The notes under the pieces: generated by a model
What the model was told of the DNA's origin: nothing
What the model saw: only the letters and a program-made list of their open reading frames with translations
The model's database searches: none
Part shown: positions 7,808 to 17,433 of the stretch, in pieces
Numbering within the stretch: position 1 is the first letter of the stretch
How the letters are laid out: every line of letters starts with the position of its first letter
Position numbers and translations under genes: made by a program
Source of the DNA: Bacteroidetes bacterium GWF2_38_335
GTDB taxonomy: Bacteria > Bacteroidota > Bacteroidia > Bacteroidales > GWF2-38-335
Reading direction: 5' to 3'
Assembly: GCA_001769535.1 (NCBI GenBank)
Contig: MEOH01000010.1
Coordinates: 440,414 to 504,413 of the forward strand
Length of the DNA stretch: 64,000 nt

Positions 7808-10270
7808 ATGTCGGTTGCAAAATATTCAGAAATGTTAAAGTTTACAGATATAGAAAATTTCAGGGCCATAGAAGAAGAAACAGAATTCATACCGCTGGTG
7901 ACCGATGAAGATGAAGATTCCATAATAAGTATGAATGTGCCGGGATCAATGCCGGTGCTGCCATTGCGAAATACTGTGCTGTTCCCGGGTGTGGTTATCC
8001 CAATTACAGTGGGAAGAGAAAAATCAGTTAAATTAATCAAGGATGCCAATAATGGCGACAAGCTAATTGCAACTGTTGCACAGTTAGATCCAAAAACCGA
8101 GGAACCCGGATTTGATGATATGTATAAACTGGGAACTGTGGCAAGAATTGTTAAAGTTCTTAGAATGCCCGACGATTCAACTACAGTTATTATTCAGGGA
8201 AGAAAACGGTTTGTGCTGAATGGAATAGTTAGCTCAGATCCTTATTACATGGGAGATATCACCGGAATAGAAGAAACAAAACCATTGGAAATAGACAATG
8301 AATATGAAGCCTTGATTGCTGCGCTCAAAGAAATGTCAATCAAAATCATCAAGTTGTCCTCAAGTATTCCAAACGAAGCCACCTTTGCAGTTAAAAACAT
8401 CGAAAACGCTTCTTTTCTGATCAATTTTATCTGTTCAAACAGCAATCTTTCAGTTTCGGAAAAACAAAAACTTCTTGAATTCAATGATCAGAGAGACAGG
8501 GCTCTAAAACTTTTGGAACACCTTGCTGTGGAAGTCAAGAAGCTGGAACTGAAGCACGAAATTCAGTCTAAGGTAAAAATAGACCTGGATAAACAGCAAA
8601 AGGAATTTTTCCTCCACCAGCAAATGAAAACCATTCAGGAGGAACTGGGAGGAAACCCCATGGATCAGGAAATCCAGAATATGAAAAAAAGATCCAAGAA
8701 AAAGCAATGGAACAAAGCCGTTGAGGATGTGTTTAAAAGGGAAATCGAAAAACTTCAGCGGTTAAATCCTGCTGCAGGCGAATATTCGGTTCAGTTAAAT
8801 TACCTGAACACCATACTTGATCTGCCATGGGATGAGAATACCACTGATGTTTTTGATTTGAAAAATGCCCAAAAAGTTTTGGATAAGGATCATTACGGAC
8901 TGGAAAAAGTCAAGGAACGCATACTTGAGCATCTGGCTGTGCTTAAGCTTAAGGGAGATCTTAAATCGCCCATTCTTTGTCTTTATGGCCCCCCCGGCGT
9001 TGGAAAAACATCATTGGGAAAATCCATTGCCGAAGCACTTGGCAGAAAATATGTCAGAATGTCGCTGGGTGGATTGCATGATGAAGCCGAAATCAGAGGA
9101 CACAGGAAAACTTATATTGGAGCAATGCCCGGCAGAATTATACAGAACATCAAAAAGGCAAAATCTTCAAATCCGGTGTTTATTCTGGATGAAATTGATA
9201 AAGTAGGGAATGATTATAAAGGCGATCCATCATCGGCATTGCTCGAAGTACTCGATCCTGAGCAAAACTCAGCTTTTTATGACAATTATCTTGAACTTGA
9301 ATATGATTTATCCAAAGTTTTGTTTATTGCAACCGCAAATAACATTGCAACCATAAATCCAGCACTCAGGGACAGAATGGAGATGATCCATGTAAGCGGG
9401 TATGTTGTTGAAGAAAAAGTTGAAATAGCCCGAAAACATCTGGTGAAAAAACAACTGGATAACCATGGAGTGAAAAATGAACAAGCTGATTTTTCAAAGA
9501 AAGTAATCGAACTTATTATTGAGGACTACACCCGCGAATCAGGTGTGCGTGAACTAGACAAGAAAATAGCAAAAATCACCCGTAATTTGGCCAGAAAAGT
9601 TGCTTTTGATGAAGATTATAATCCCAAACTGACTCCTGAAGATGTAAGAAAAATTCTTGGTCCGGTCGAATATCTAAAAGATAAATATCAGGGTAATGAT
9701 ATTGCCGGAGTGGTTACCGGTTTAGCCTGGACTTCAGCCGGGGGAGATATCCTCTTTATCGAAACAAGTCTGAGCCGCGGAAAAGGTAGGCTTACACTTA
9801 CCGGGAATCTTGGTGAGGTAATGAAAGAATCAGCCATAATTGCCCTGGAATATTTAAAAGCACACGCCGATTATTTCAAAATAAATCCGGATAGTTTTGA
9901 CAATTGGAACGTGCATGTTCATGTTCCCGAAGGTTCAATACCCAAAGATGGTCCTTCGGCCGGAGTAACAATTGCAAGTTCTCTGGCATCGGCTTTTACT
10001 CAAAGAAAGGTAAGAAAAAATATTGCCATGACCGGCGAAATTACTCTGAGAGGAAAAGTACTTGCTGTTGGAGGGATTAAGGAAAAAATTCTGGCCGCTA
10101 AAAGAGCCAGTATAAAGGAAATTATATTACCAGCAGACAATAAAAAAGACATTGAAGAAATTAATGAGTTGTATATTAAAGGATTGATATTTCACTTTGT
10201 GAATAATATTCATGAAGTTTTCGATTTGGCTATTTTGGACCAAAAAGTGAAAGATGCGAAAGAAATTTAA
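7808..10270 (+). CDS. lon: ATP-dependent protease Lon (LonA type)
   Basis: Lon degrades misfolded and regulatory proteins in the cytoplasm. The 820-residue protein shows the full LonA layout: an N-terminal substrate-recognition domain (from about residue 46, LPLRNTVLFPG), a coiled helical region (about 220-330), an AAA+ module with Walker A GPPGVGKT (394-401) and Walker B FILDEIDK (458-465), and a C-terminal serine protease domain with KDGPSAGV (Ser717) and the partner Lys760 in GGIKEK. A 40-residue acidic lead precedes the LON domain. A T-tailed hairpin follows 77 bases after the stop. Confidence 0.97.
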   Translation: MSVAKYSEMLKFTDIENFRAIEEETEFIPLVTDEDEDSIISMNVPGSMPVLPLRNTVLFPGVVIPITVGREKSVKLIKDANNGDKLIATVAQLDPKTEEPGFDDMYKLGTVARIVKVLRMPDDSTTVIIQGRKRFVLNGIVSSDPYYMGDITGIEETKPLEIDNEYEALIAALKEMSIKIIKLSSSIPNEATFAVKNIENASFLINFICSNSNLSVSEKQKLLEFNDQRDRALKLLEHLAVEVKKLELKHEIQSKVKIDLDKQQKEFFLHQQMKTIQEELGGNPMDQEIQNMKKRSKKKQWNKAVEDVFKREIEKLQRLNPAAGEYSVQLNYLNTILDLPWDENTTDVFDLKNAQKVLDKDHYGLEKVKERILEHLAVLKLKGDLKSPILCLYGPPGVGKTSLGKSIAEALGRKYVRMSLGGLHDEAEIRGHRKTYIGAMPGRIIQNIKKAKSSNPVFILDEIDKVGNDYKGDPSSALLEVLDPEQNSAFYDNYLELEYDLSKVLFIATANNIATINPALRDRMEMIHVSGYVVEEKVEIARKHLVKKQLDNHGVKNEQADFSKKVIELIIEDYTRESGVRELDKKIAKITRNLARKVAFDEDYNPKLTPEDVRKILGPVEYLKDKYQGNDIAGVVTGLAWTSAGGDILFIETSLSRGKGRLTLTGNLGEVMKESAIIALEYLKAHADYFKINPDSFDNWNVHVHVPEGSIPKDGPSAGVTIASSLASAFTQRKVRKNIAMTGEITLRGKVLAVGGIKEKILAAKRASIKEIILPADNKKDIEEINELYIKGLIFHFVNNIHEVFDLAILDQKVKDAKEI

Positions 10271-10347
10271 TTCTTTGTTAAAAATTCGTAAAAATTACAT
10301 GTTTCAAATTCTGCAGTTTATTATAAGTTTTTTTTATAATCAGGGAT

Positions 10348-10377
10348 AAAAATGGCTTAAACAGCCATTTTTTTTTT
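10348..10377 (+). terminator. Rho-independent terminator after lon
   Basis: Perfect stem AATGGCT (10351-10357) / AGCCATT (10363-10369) with a 5-base loop, followed by a run of T. The A-run before and T-run after extend the stem. It sits in the 251-base gap between lon and the small lipoprotein gene; the rest of that gap is A/T-rich with a promoter near its right end. Confidence 0.8.
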
Positions 10378-10448
10378 GTAAATGGTTTTTTTAATGCAGT
10401 TTTTAGAGCAAAAAAAAACAGTAATATTTTTTTTGGACTAAAAACCAC

Positions 10449-10479
10449 TTGCTTTATTAATTTCTTTTTTTTAATATTG
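10449..10479 (+). promoter_or_regulatory. Putative promoter of the small lipoprotein gene
   Basis: TTG at 10449-10451 and TAATATTG at 10472-10479 are separated by 20 bases. The second element differs from TAnnTTTG at one position. The ATG of the lipoprotein gene is 42 bases after the box. Confidence 0.4.
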
Positions 10480-10521
10480 CCAATAGTAAACTATAATTAA
10501 TAATCAATTTAATCAACAATT

Positions 10522-10773
10522 ATGAAAAATTTAAAAATTACTGCAATTGCCCTTTTCTTAGGAGCTTTCGTTTTTTCATCATGCGGCCCAAGTCTTTGCG
10601 ACTGTGTTAATGGTGATCCAGATGATAAAGACTTAGAAAAAAAATGTAAAGAAAAATACGAGCCTGCAAAAGACGCTAGCAAAGAAGATCTTGAAGATTT
10701 CTACAAAAAAGTAGAAGAATGCCAGAAAGAAAAAGATGGTGAGAAAAAAGACGAAGAAAAGAAAGAAGAATAG
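10522..10773 (+). CDS. Small lipoprotein with a lysine/glutamate-rich tail
   Basis: I do not recognise a family. The 83-residue product has a signal peptide ending in a lipobox-like FSSC with the lipidated Cys at 20, then a short Cys-containing segment (PSLCDCVNGDPDD, third Cys in KKCKEKY) and an Asp/Glu/Lys tail predicted to be one long helix. The gene stands alone, with a promoter-like element upstream, a terminator just downstream and another terminator isolating it from lon. It is probably an abundant envelope lipoprotein, but that is an inference from its transcription unit, not from homology. Confidence 0.8.
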   Translation: MKNLKITAIALFLGAFVFSSCGPSLCDCVNGDPDDKDLEKKCKEKYEPAKDASKEDLEDFYKKVEECQKEKDGEKKDEEKKEE

Positions 10774-10792
10774 GCATTTTCAGAATGATTTT

Positions 10793-10824
10793 AAAAGGGG
10801 AAAAGAAATTTTCCCTTTTTTTTT
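10793..10824 (+). terminator. Rho-independent terminator after the small lipoprotein gene
   Basis: The arms AAAAGGGGAAAA (10793-10804) and TTTTCCCTTTT (10809-10819) pair with one bulged G around a GAAA loop, followed by continuous T to 10824. It lies 20 bases after the stop codon. Confidence 0.8.
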
Positions 10825-10907
10825 GTTTTAGAAATTCAGAAAAACCGCAGTTTGTATAACTTATTTCCTAATAATTCGTAAAAAAAGCAAAATTTAAAAG
10901 CAGAACT

Positions 10908-12014
10908 TTGAATCTGAAACTTAAACATATTCTGATTTTTGCAGGAATTTCCCTCATTTGTATTTTTCTTTGGTACATAAGCACCATCGTAGCTTATGTT
11001 TTGATAGCAGCTCTTGTTTCGGTGATTGCTCAACCCGCTGTTAAGTTTATTTGCGGTTTTAAAATAGGTAAATATCATATATCCAAATCTATAGCAGCGA
11101 TTCTGATCATTATCGTTTTTTGGGCTCTATCTGTTTCTTTTTTCCGGATTTTTGTCCCCATGGTTGCCAACCAGGGTCATGAACTTTCAAAAATTAGCAG
11201 AACAGATGTGGAAAGATGCATGGAAAAACCATTAAATACTGTTGAGAGGATTTTTGGTGAATTTCATGCGGCTTCAGGAAAAAATGATTCTAATTTTAAA
11301 GAATACGCTTCTGAAAGAATTGCAAAATTGATGAATGCATCCTATTTAACTGATTTTTTCAGATTGCTTACCGGTTTAATTGGTAATATTTTTGTTGCGA
11401 TTTTCTCTATCTCTTTTATTGCGTTTTTCTTTATTAAAGACGATAAGCTTTTTACCAGTTTTATATTAACCCTAACTCCTGATAAATACCTTGAGAAAGT
11501 AACACGCGCCATGGAATCAATAAAAAAGATGTTGATTAACTATTTGTTGGGATTGATGTTGGATGTGACCTTAATCATTATTTTGATTTCGGTGGGGATG
11601 ATGATAGTCGGACTTACTTTTGAACAGGCCATGATTGTTGGATTAATTGCCGGTTTATCAAACTTTATTCCTTATATCGGACCATTAATTGGTGCAGCAT
11701 TTGGTTTGCTTTTAGGCGTCGCAGTTAACATCAATGGCGATTTTGATACTGTAATTCTTCCGCAATTGATTTATATGTTGATTGTTTTTGTTATAGTTAA
11801 TTTATCCGACGGGATGCTTTTGCAACCACTGATTTTTTCAAATTCAGTGAAAGCTCATCCGCTGGAAATATTTTTGGTCATCATGATTGCAGGAACATTG
11901 GCAGGAATTCCAGGTATGGTTTTAGCTATTCCGGTCTATACTATTTTAAGGGTAATTGCCAAAGAGTTTTTTTATCAGTTTAAGGTTGTTAAAAAAATTA
12001 CTGAAAACATTTAA
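10908..12014 (+). CDS. AI-2E family transporter-like permease
   Basis: A 368-residue polytopic protein of the AI-2E transporter (formerly UPF0118/PerM) family. Members have been linked to autoinducer or ion/proton export, so the substrate here is unknown. Features: paired N-terminal helices (about residues 5-50), a further helix near 60-80, a hydrophilic stretch (about 90-150), then C-terminal helices containing the family-typical GLIAGLSNFIPYIGPLIGA and AGIPGMVLAIPVY. The only plausible start is TTG at 10908; no in-frame ATG exists before the first membrane helix. No clear promoter box is seen in the 83 bases after the preceding terminator. Confidence 0.88.
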   Translation: MNLKLKHILIFAGISLICIFLWYISTIVAYVLIAALVSVIAQPAVKFICGFKIGKYHISKSIAAILIIIVFWALSVSFFRIFVPMVANQGHELSKISRTDVERCMEKPLNTVERIFGEFHAASGKNDSNFKEYASERIAKLMNASYLTDFFRLLTGLIGNIFVAIFSISFIAFFFIKDDKLFTSFILTLTPDKYLEKVTRAMESIKKMLINYLLGLMLDVTLIIILISVGMMIVGLTFEQAMIVGLIAGLSNFIPYIGPLIGAAFGLLLGVAVNINGDFDTVILPQLIYMLIVFVIVNLSDGMLLQPLIFSNSVKAHPLEIFLVIMIAGTLAGIPGMVLAIPVYTILRVIAKEFFYQFKVVKKITENI

Positions 12015-12045
12015 TGAACAAGCGTTTTAGTGATACGATATTATA

Positions 12046-12053
12046 TATTTTTG
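12046..12053 (+). promoter_or_regulatory. Putative -7 box before the PKD/gliding-CTD gene
   Basis: TATTTTTG is an exact TAnnTTTG match, 14 bases upstream of the TTG start at 12068, which would give a leader of only a few bases. No TTTG is present at the -33 position; the nearest is TTTT at 12025-12028. Confidence 0.35.
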
Positions 12054-12067
12054 TTTAAATAAGTATT

Positions 12068-12925
12068 TTGAGAAAAAAAATTTACATATCAGTATTTTCA
12101 TTCCTGCTTTGGTTTGGCACAGCTACAGCACAGCCGGAAGCTTATTTTTCTGCTGATACCCTCACCGGTTGCGGGAGTCTGACCGTACAATTCACCGATA
12201 CCTCATCGGGTGCGGGAATAATTAGTTGGGATTGGGACTTTAACAATGACGGTACTGTTGATTCAAATGTTGAAAACCCATCATGGACTTATGCTGGCCC
12301 GGGTTCTTACTCAGTCAGACTGGTTATAGGCGATGGCACCGATACCGATGTTTTGATCAAAAATGACTATATTGTTGTTTACCAATTGCCAAATGCTGAA
12401 TTTACCTCCGATGATTCAATTTATTATCACAGCTCATTCGGAGTTATGTTCTCGGATGCATCTTCCTATGTGCCGGGATATTCTTATACCACCACCTGGA
12501 ATTTTGGCGACGGTGACTCGCTTGTTACCGATTCTTCATTTGTATATCATGTTTTTAACCATGAGGGAACATTCAATGTCCATCTGACTATTGAAGACAA
12601 TCATGGTTGTTTTGACTCCATTTCCCATACGGTTACTCTTACTGATCTGTTAAAAGTTCCAAATGTATTTACCCCAAACGGGGATGGTATCAATGATGAA
12701 TTTATCGTTGTTACCAACGGTGAAACAATATTTGAATTTGTTGTTTACTCAAGATGGGGGATGATTTTATTTAAATCAATTGGAAAGCAGATTATCTGGG
12801 ACGGGAGAACATCTGCAGGGGTTGAGCTTAACACAGGAACATATTTTTATACCATCCGCTCAGTTTCAAATGAGGAAAAATATGTGAAAAACAGCTCTTT
12901 GCAGCTTGTCCGTACAAAAGAGTAA
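12068..12925 (+). CDS. Secreted protein with two PKD domains and a gliding motility-type C-terminal domain
   Basis: A 285-residue T9SS cargo candidate. It begins with a signal peptide (residues 1-21, ending ATAQ) and carries two PKD domains (about 25-105, [13 protein letters not shown]; about 108-190, [10 protein letters not shown]). It ends with the roughly 85-residue gliding motility-associated domain of the CHU_C / type B sorting class (from [16 protein letters not shown] at about 198 to the C-terminus). Type B domains are usually exported with a PorP/SprF-like partner; none is adjacent here, but one lies at 60965-61948. The start is TTG, chosen because it begins the signal peptide. Its specific ligand is unknown. 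Confidence 0.87.
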   Translation: MRKKIYISVFSFLLWFGTATAQPEAYFSADTLTGCGSLTVQFTDTSSGAGIISWDWDFNNDGTVDSNVENPSWTYAGPGSYSVRLVIGDGTDTDVLIKNDYIVVYQLPNAEFTSDDSIYYHSSFGVMFSDASSYVPGYSYTTTWNFGDGDSLVTDSSFVYHVFNHEGTFNVHLTIEDNHGCFDSISHTVTLTDLLKVPNVFTPNGDGINDEFIVVTNGETIFEFVVYSRWGMILFKSIGKQIIWDGRTSAGVELNTGTYFYTIRSVSNEEKYVKNSSLQLVRTKE

Positions 12926-12939
12926 TAAATCATTTTTTT

Positions 12940-13926
12940 ATGGCCGATAGTAATTTTGTAGATTATGTGAAAATCTTTTGCCGTTCAGGTAAAGGAGGAG
13001 GAGGATCAGTGCATATGCGCCGCGAGAAATTTGTTCAGATGGGTGGCCCGGATGGTGGTGACGGTGGAAGAGGAGGTCATGTTATCCTAAAGGGGAATAA
13101 GCAACTTTGGACGCTTATTCATCTAAAATACCAGAAACATAATTTTGCCGGTGACGGCGAACATGGCTCCAAACAAAACAGAAAGGGAGCTGATGGCAAT
13201 GATAAGATCATAGAGGTTCCTCTTGGTACGGTAGCCAAAAGACCTGAAACTTTTGACGTACTTTTTGAAATAACCGAACATGACCAGGAAATAATCCTTT
13301 ACAAAGGGGGGCGTGGCGGTTTGGGTAACACAAATTTTAAAACTTCCACAAATCAGACACCCAGGTATGCACAACCCGGAGAAGATGGTTTTGAAGACTG
13401 GGTGATACTTGAACTAAAAATCCTTGCTGATGTTGGTCTTGTAGGTTTTCCAAATGCAGGTAAATCAACACTGCTTTCGGTTGTAAGTGCTGCTAAACCA
13501 AAAATTGCCGATTATGCATTTACCACGTTGACTCCAAATTTGGGAATTGTTGCTTACCGCGACAACCACTCGTTTGTGATGGCTGATATCCCCGGAATCA
13601 TTGAGGGAGCACATGAAGGCAGAGGTCTGGGATTAAGGTTTTTAAGGCATATTGAACGAAACTCAACCCTTCTTTTTATGGTGCCGGCTGACAGCAAGGA
13701 TATTCATGAAGAGTACAAAATATTGCTAAAGGAGCTTGAATTGTTCAATCCCGAACTGTTGGATAAAAACAGGGTGCTGGCTGTTACCAAATGCGACCTT
13801 GCTGATGAAGAGCTGATTGCGGAAATGAAAACTAATTTGCCGGATATTCCCTGTACCTTTATTTCTGCACTTACCGGTTACGGTATTACCGAATTGAAAG
13901 ATGTACTCTGGAAAGCACTAAATTAA
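12940..13926 (+). CDS. obgE: GTPase Obg/CgtA
   Basis: Obg is a GTPase that binds the 50S ribosomal subunit and supports ribosome assembly and stress control. The 328-residue protein has the glycine-rich Obg fold (about residues 6-160, many GG turns) followed by the G domain: G1 GFPNAGKST (169-177), G3 DIPG (216-219), G4 TKCD (283-286) and G5 SA (309-310). It lacks the extra C-terminal domain of some Obg proteins. It starts 14 bases after the PKD protein gene and ends 5 bases before the PAP2 gene, so these may be co-transcribed. Confidence 0.96.
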   Translation: MADSNFVDYVKIFCRSGKGGGGSVHMRREKFVQMGGPDGGDGGRGGHVILKGNKQLWTLIHLKYQKHNFAGDGEHGSKQNRKGADGNDKIIEVPLGTVAKRPETFDVLFEITEHDQEIILYKGGRGGLGNTNFKTSTNQTPRYAQPGEDGFEDWVILELKILADVGLVGFPNAGKSTLLSVVSAAKPKIADYAFTTLTPNLGIVAYRDNHSFVMADIPGIIEGAHEGRGLGLRFLRHIERNSTLLFMVPADSKDIHEEYKILLKELELFNPELLDKNRVLAVTKCDLADEELIAEMKTNLPDIPCTFISALTGYGITELKDVLWKALN

Positions 13927-13931
13927 TTGGT

Positions 13932-14501
13932 TTGGCTTTTATAGAATCAATAGAAAAAATTGACACAGATCTTTTTACTGCCATAAACGGCAGCCATTCT
14001 CCATTTTGGGATCAGGTGATGTATGCTGTTTCCGGAACTTTTTTCTGGATTCCGCTTTATTTGCTGGTAATTTTTCTTGTAATAAAAAAATACAAACGTT
14101 CAGCAGTCATTCCTATTTTATTAATGATTGTAGGAGTAATTATTACTGATCAGTTATCAGTCCACCTGTTCAAAGATGTTTTCGAGCGGTTCAGACCTTG
14201 TCACAACCTCGAATTGAAGGATTCAGTTCATTTGGTAAATGGAAAATGTGGAGGGCAATTTGGGTTTGTGAGCTCACATGCAGCAAATACATTTATGTTT
14301 GCTTTATTGTCGTCAATGATACTGAAAATCAGAATTTATTACTTTCTGATATTTTTTTGGGCTGCCTTTATTTCTTATTCCAGAATATATCTTGGTGTCC
14401 ACTTTCCTGCCGATATTGCTGTTGGAGCTTTATTAGGCATGATAATCGCATTAATATTGTTTTTTTTAAGAATGAAGTTACAAAAGATCAAAAAAGAGTA
14501 A
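13932..14501 (+). CDS. PAP2 superfamily membrane phosphatase
   Basis: A 189-residue integral membrane phosphatase of the PAP2 / undecaprenyl-pyrophosphate phosphatase type. All three catalytic motifs are visible: KDVFERFRP (81-89), SSHA (114-117, with His116) and SRIYLGVHFPAD (150-161). It has about five membrane helices. Likely substrates are lipid phosphates such as undecaprenyl pyrophosphate or phosphatidate; the sequence does not decide which. The start is TTG at 13932, five bases after obgE. Its stop codon abuts the stop codon of the convergent gene with no spacer. Confidence 0.9.
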   Translation: MAFIESIEKIDTDLFTAINGSHSPFWDQVMYAVSGTFFWIPLYLLVIFLVIKKYKRSAVIPILLMIVGVIITDQLSVHLFKDVFERFRPCHNLELKDSVHLVNGKCGGQFGFVSSHAANTFMFALLSSMILKIRIYYFLIFFWAAFISYSRIYLGVHFPADIAVGALLGMIIALILFFLRMKLQKIKKE

Positions 14502-15953
14502 TTATTTATTTTCCTCATTAACCAACCACTCTGCATCAATTTTGATCATTTCATCAAGCGAAATATTTCTTTGACTGGCTTTAATTTTAACTTGATTTAA
14601 CCATTCAGGATTGTTTCTGATTTCGTTCATTACATTCTGAATTTTCTCCTCGCGTGTCATTGGTCTTTTCTTTTTTTTCATGCTTTCCTGTAAAGTCCAT
14701 TTAGCATGTTTTTCAAGAACCTTTTCCAGAGGTTGCTTGGTTTCTCTTGCTTCTTTTTTAATGATAGAATACCATTTGCGGTCAGATTTTATATTATTTT
14801 TCACAAATAGTATATTGTATTCCTCCGGTATATCAAATTCTGTATAGAAAAGATTGAATGCTTCATTGATAAAATCTCGTCCGAGATCCATGATATTGTG
14901 CTCAGAGGCCATTAAAATAATGATATCTGTTTTTTTAATTTCTTCCTTTAGGTTGATATCTGCCCTGGTTTTGTAATCCCAACCATAAATAAATTGTTTA
15001 TAGTAAAACCAGAAGGTGTTGTAGTTAAATATTTTACTTGAAACACCATCTCCGTATATGCCCCAATAAAAACTGTCGGAAATGACTATGGCATTTGGTT
15101 TGGTTTTATTTTTCTCATCAATAATCAATTCGGGATAAGCAAGTATTTCATTTGAAAATGGAAAAATGAGGTTCATTCCTTCTTCAAGATCACCATCACG
15201 TTTTTTTGCAGTAGACAATTCGATTTTTCCGAATGAAATCTCAGGCATGTTATAATTGAAGTTTTTATTCATGAAATTGACCATTGAATCAAGCGCATAA
15301 TATTCACCATAGTTGCTCCAATGTATTCCACCCTTAGGGAAAAGTTTATAGGGTGCACTGTTTTTAATTTTAAGAAAATGGCTGTTGAAATTGATATAGG
15401 GAAGGCCATAAACCTTAAAAAATTTCTCGTAAATCATCCCATTGGTGGTATCAGATTTTCTAACGTACCGGTCAGGAATATATTCGGGATAAAAAGTTGC
15501 TTTGCCCGGGGCCATCACAATCATCAATTGTTTATTCATTGCATTGAGGGTGTCCCGAAGCATTTTAAGCTTATAAACCTTTTCTTTTATCTTGTCCTCA
15601 CCTATGAAATCATATCCGTAATAGGCATAGATATATTCTTTTTCATAAACGAAATTTTCTTTACCAACAACAACCCTGTTTGCTTTTGCCTGATTATAAA
15701 AATCAAAATAAATCTGATTGTTTAGTCTTACATACCAGTTTCTGAACCCGAATTCCTGATTCAGGTAAGCATCTGTTTTTTCCTGATACGATTTGTCAAA
15801 CCAGAAAATAAAATCAAATTTTGGTTTTTCGAGTACGGTGATGTATCCTTTCAGACTTCTGACAAACACCATTCCGGTTATTTGCTGAAACATGTGAATG
15901 AACAGAAAACCTATAATTATGCTGAATAACAGATATTTAATTGACTTTTTCAT
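14502..15953 (-). CDS. AlgX/AlgJ-like SGNH acyltransferase-type protein, copy 1
   Basis: A 483-residue periplasmic, N-terminally anchored protein (one helix, about residues 5-25) of the SGNH/DHHW group that acts with MBOAT proteins in polysaccharide O-acetylation. Seen: the Ser block ISDSFYW (Ser292/Ser294 with Asp293) and the His block GGIHWSNYG (His211). The residue two before that His is Gly, where P. aeruginosa AlgX has the catalytic Asp of DxHW. The C-terminus carries a short repeated helical motif (residues 391-422 degenerate, 445-481 clear) also found in the 20.5 kb paralogue and the 28.1 kb lipoprotein. I chose the ATG at 15953, not a start further upstream, because it begins the membrane helix and overlaps the MBOAT stop as TGATG. 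Confidence 0.85.
   Translation of the reverse strand: MKKSIKYLLFSIIIGFLFIHMFQQITGMVFVRSLKGYITVLEKPKFDFIFWFDKSYQEKTDAYLNQEFGFRNWYVRLNNQIYFDFYNQAKANRVVVGKENFVYEKEYIYAYYGYDFIGEDKIKEKVYKLKMLRDTLNAMNKQLMIVMAPGKATFYPEYIPDRYVRKSDTTNGMIYEKFFKVYGLPYINFNSHFLKIKNSAPYKLFPKGGIHWSNYGEYYALDSMVNFMNKNFNYNMPEISFGKIELSTAKKRDGDLEEGMNLIFPFSNEILAYPELIIDEKNKTKPNAIVISDSFYWGIYGDGVSSKIFNYNTFWFYYKQFIYGWDYKTRADINLKEEIKKTDIIILMASEHNIMDLGRDFINEAFNLFYTEFDIPEEYNILFVKNNIKSDRKWYSIIKKEARETKQPLEKVLEKHAKWTLQESMKKKKRPMTREEKIQNVMNEIRNNPEWLNQVKIKASQRNISLDEMIKIDAEWLVNEENK
14511..14621 (-). repeat. About 37-residue helical motif, AlgX-like copy 1 (motif copy A2)
   Basis: Encodes residues 445-481. Key positions are I-R-N-N-P-E-W-L, then K-A about 8 residues later, then N-I-S-L-D-E-M-I and D-A-E-W. 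A degenerate relative lies just upstream at residues 391-422 (bases 14688-14783). The same pattern occurs at 20552-20656, 20732-20842 and 29513-29635. Confidence 0.8.
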
Positions 15954-15988
15954 CAGAATCGGAAATAAATAAACGGGTTGAAACCAGA
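15951..15988 (-). repeat. 38-base near-identical junction shared by the two MBOAT/AlgX cassettes (copy 1)
   Basis: Covers the last codons of the MBOAT gene (ending FNPFIYFRF), its stop and the overlapping start of the AlgX-like gene. It matches 22199-22236 at 37 of 38 positions, while the surrounding coding DNA of the paralogues is clearly diverged. Confidence 0.85.
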
Positions 15989-17380
15989 AGCTGTAATTGA
16001 AGCAGTACAAATAATCAGGAGTAGCAATGAAGTGAAGGTTGCGGCAACGTGCTGACCGATTTTATATTCGCCGAAAAATATTTTATTTTGAAAATTCAAA
16101 CCGGGTTTTAAAGCAGCAAAGAAAGAAAAGAAAATAGCTACAAAAAGAATGGTAATGAAATCGAGGTTCGTGGAAATCTCAAAATAATCAAATTTGAATT
16201 CAAACATTTTGCCGTAGTATTGCCATACGTAATCGAGGTTTTCAATTCTGAAAATTACCCAGCCCAAAATAGAAAAGAAGAAAGTCAGTAAAATACTTGG
16301 CCACTTGCCTATGAAATTTAGGAATTTCAAGAGGAATATTCTGTCCAGAATGAGAAATGTGCCGTGAAAGGCACCCCAGATAACGAAATTCCATGAGGCG
16401 CCGTGCCAGAGGCCTGAGACAAGAAAGACAAACCCAAGGTTGAAATACAGTCGCCGTATATTTGAAACTTTGTTTCCTCCCAGCGGTATATAGAGATAAT
16501 TTTTCATCCACCGGCCCAGAGTTATGTGCCAGCGCCGCCAAAATTCGGAGATGCTTTGTGAAATGTAAGGATTGTCGAAATTTTCAGGAAATTTGAATCC
16601 CATCATCTTTCCCATCCCAATAGCCATATCTGAATACCCTGAAAAATCAAAATATATCTGAAAGGTATATGCTAAAATTCCGATCCATGCATCGGTGGTG
16701 TCGATCATGGCGGGATTCAGACTCATTATTTCATCGGCCTTTGCGCCCATGGTGTTGGCAATAAGAACTTTTTTTGACAAACCGATGATAAATCTGTAAA
16801 AACCCGCAAGCCGGTTGTCAATCGTTTCATTTGCCGACCTGTCTGTAATCTGATCGGCCAGTTCGTGGTATCTGATAATGGGACCGGCAATCAGTTTTGG
16901 AAACAGTATGATGTAAGTTTGATAGTCCCAGAAGTTATTCAGGGGTTTATGTACTTTTCTGTAAACATCAACAACGTAGGTAATCGTTTCGAAAGTATAA
17001 AATGAAATACCAATGGGAAGAATCAGTTCGGTCCATTGAATAGAACCGCCTCCAAATACAGAAAGCGCTGCATTTACGTTCTCAATAAAGAAATTGCAAT
17101 ACTTAAAATAGAAAAGCAGTCCCAGATTTACAGAAACCGAAAGTGCCAGCATCAAACGGCGGTGCGTTACGTTGGTTCTCGAGTTCATCCATTTTACCAG
17201 ATGAAAATCAAGCAAAGTAGTTCCTAAAATAACAAAAATGAACAATGGGGCGCCCCACGCATAAAAGAATGCACTCCCGATTAAAATGACAAAATTCTTA
17301 TGCTCTTTTGCTGCAAGATAATATAGCAATAAAAAAAGCGGGAAGAAATAATATAAAAAAGTGATGCTGCTGAATACCAT
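15953..17380 (-). CDS. MBOAT family membrane O-acyltransferase (AlgI-like), copy 1
   Basis: A 475-residue polytopic protein of the membrane-bound O-acyltransferase family. AlgI-type members pass acetyl groups across the inner membrane to a periplasmic AlgX/J-type partner. The invariant His is seen at 326 in SGLWHGASWNF, with a second conserved block SISEFWRRWHITLGRW (His285) and DFSGYSDMAIG. It overlaps the downstream AlgX-like gene by one base (TGATG), the typical two-gene acetylation unit. The response regulator gene ends 53 bases upstream on the same strand. The polysaccharide being modified is unknown; no polymer synthase is adjacent. Confidence 0.92.
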   Translation of the reverse strand: MVFSSITFLYYFFPLFLLLYYLAAKEHKNFVILIGSAFFYAWGAPLFIFVILGTTLLDFHLVKWMNSRTNVTHRRLMLALSVSVNLGLLFYFKYCNFFIENVNAALSVFGGGSIQWTELILPIGISFYTFETITYVVDVYRKVHKPLNNFWDYQTYIILFPKLIAGPIIRYHELADQITDRSANETIDNRLAGFYRFIIGLSKKVLIANTMGAKADEIMSLNPAMIDTTDAWIGILAYTFQIYFDFSGYSDMAIGMGKMMGFKFPENFDNPYISQSISEFWRRWHITLGRWMKNYLYIPLGGNKVSNIRRLYFNLGFVFLVSGLWHGASWNFVIWGAFHGTFLILDRIFLLKFLNFIGKWPSILLTFFFSILGWVIFRIENLDYVWQYYGKMFEFKFDYFEISTNLDFITILFVAIFFSFFAALKPGLNFQNKIFFGEYKIGQHVAATFTSLLLLIICTASITASGFNPFIYFRF

Positions 17381-17433
17381 AATCTACATTTAATACCGTT
17401 AAGACTATCCGGACAATAATTTGGTTGCAGGGG

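Noticed and set aside
14502-16010. A longer reading frame for the AlgX-like copy 1 starting at 16010
   Set aside because: It would run 57 bases into the MBOAT gene and add 19 residues before the membrane helix. The ATG at 15953 gives the TGATG coupling also seen at the second cassette.
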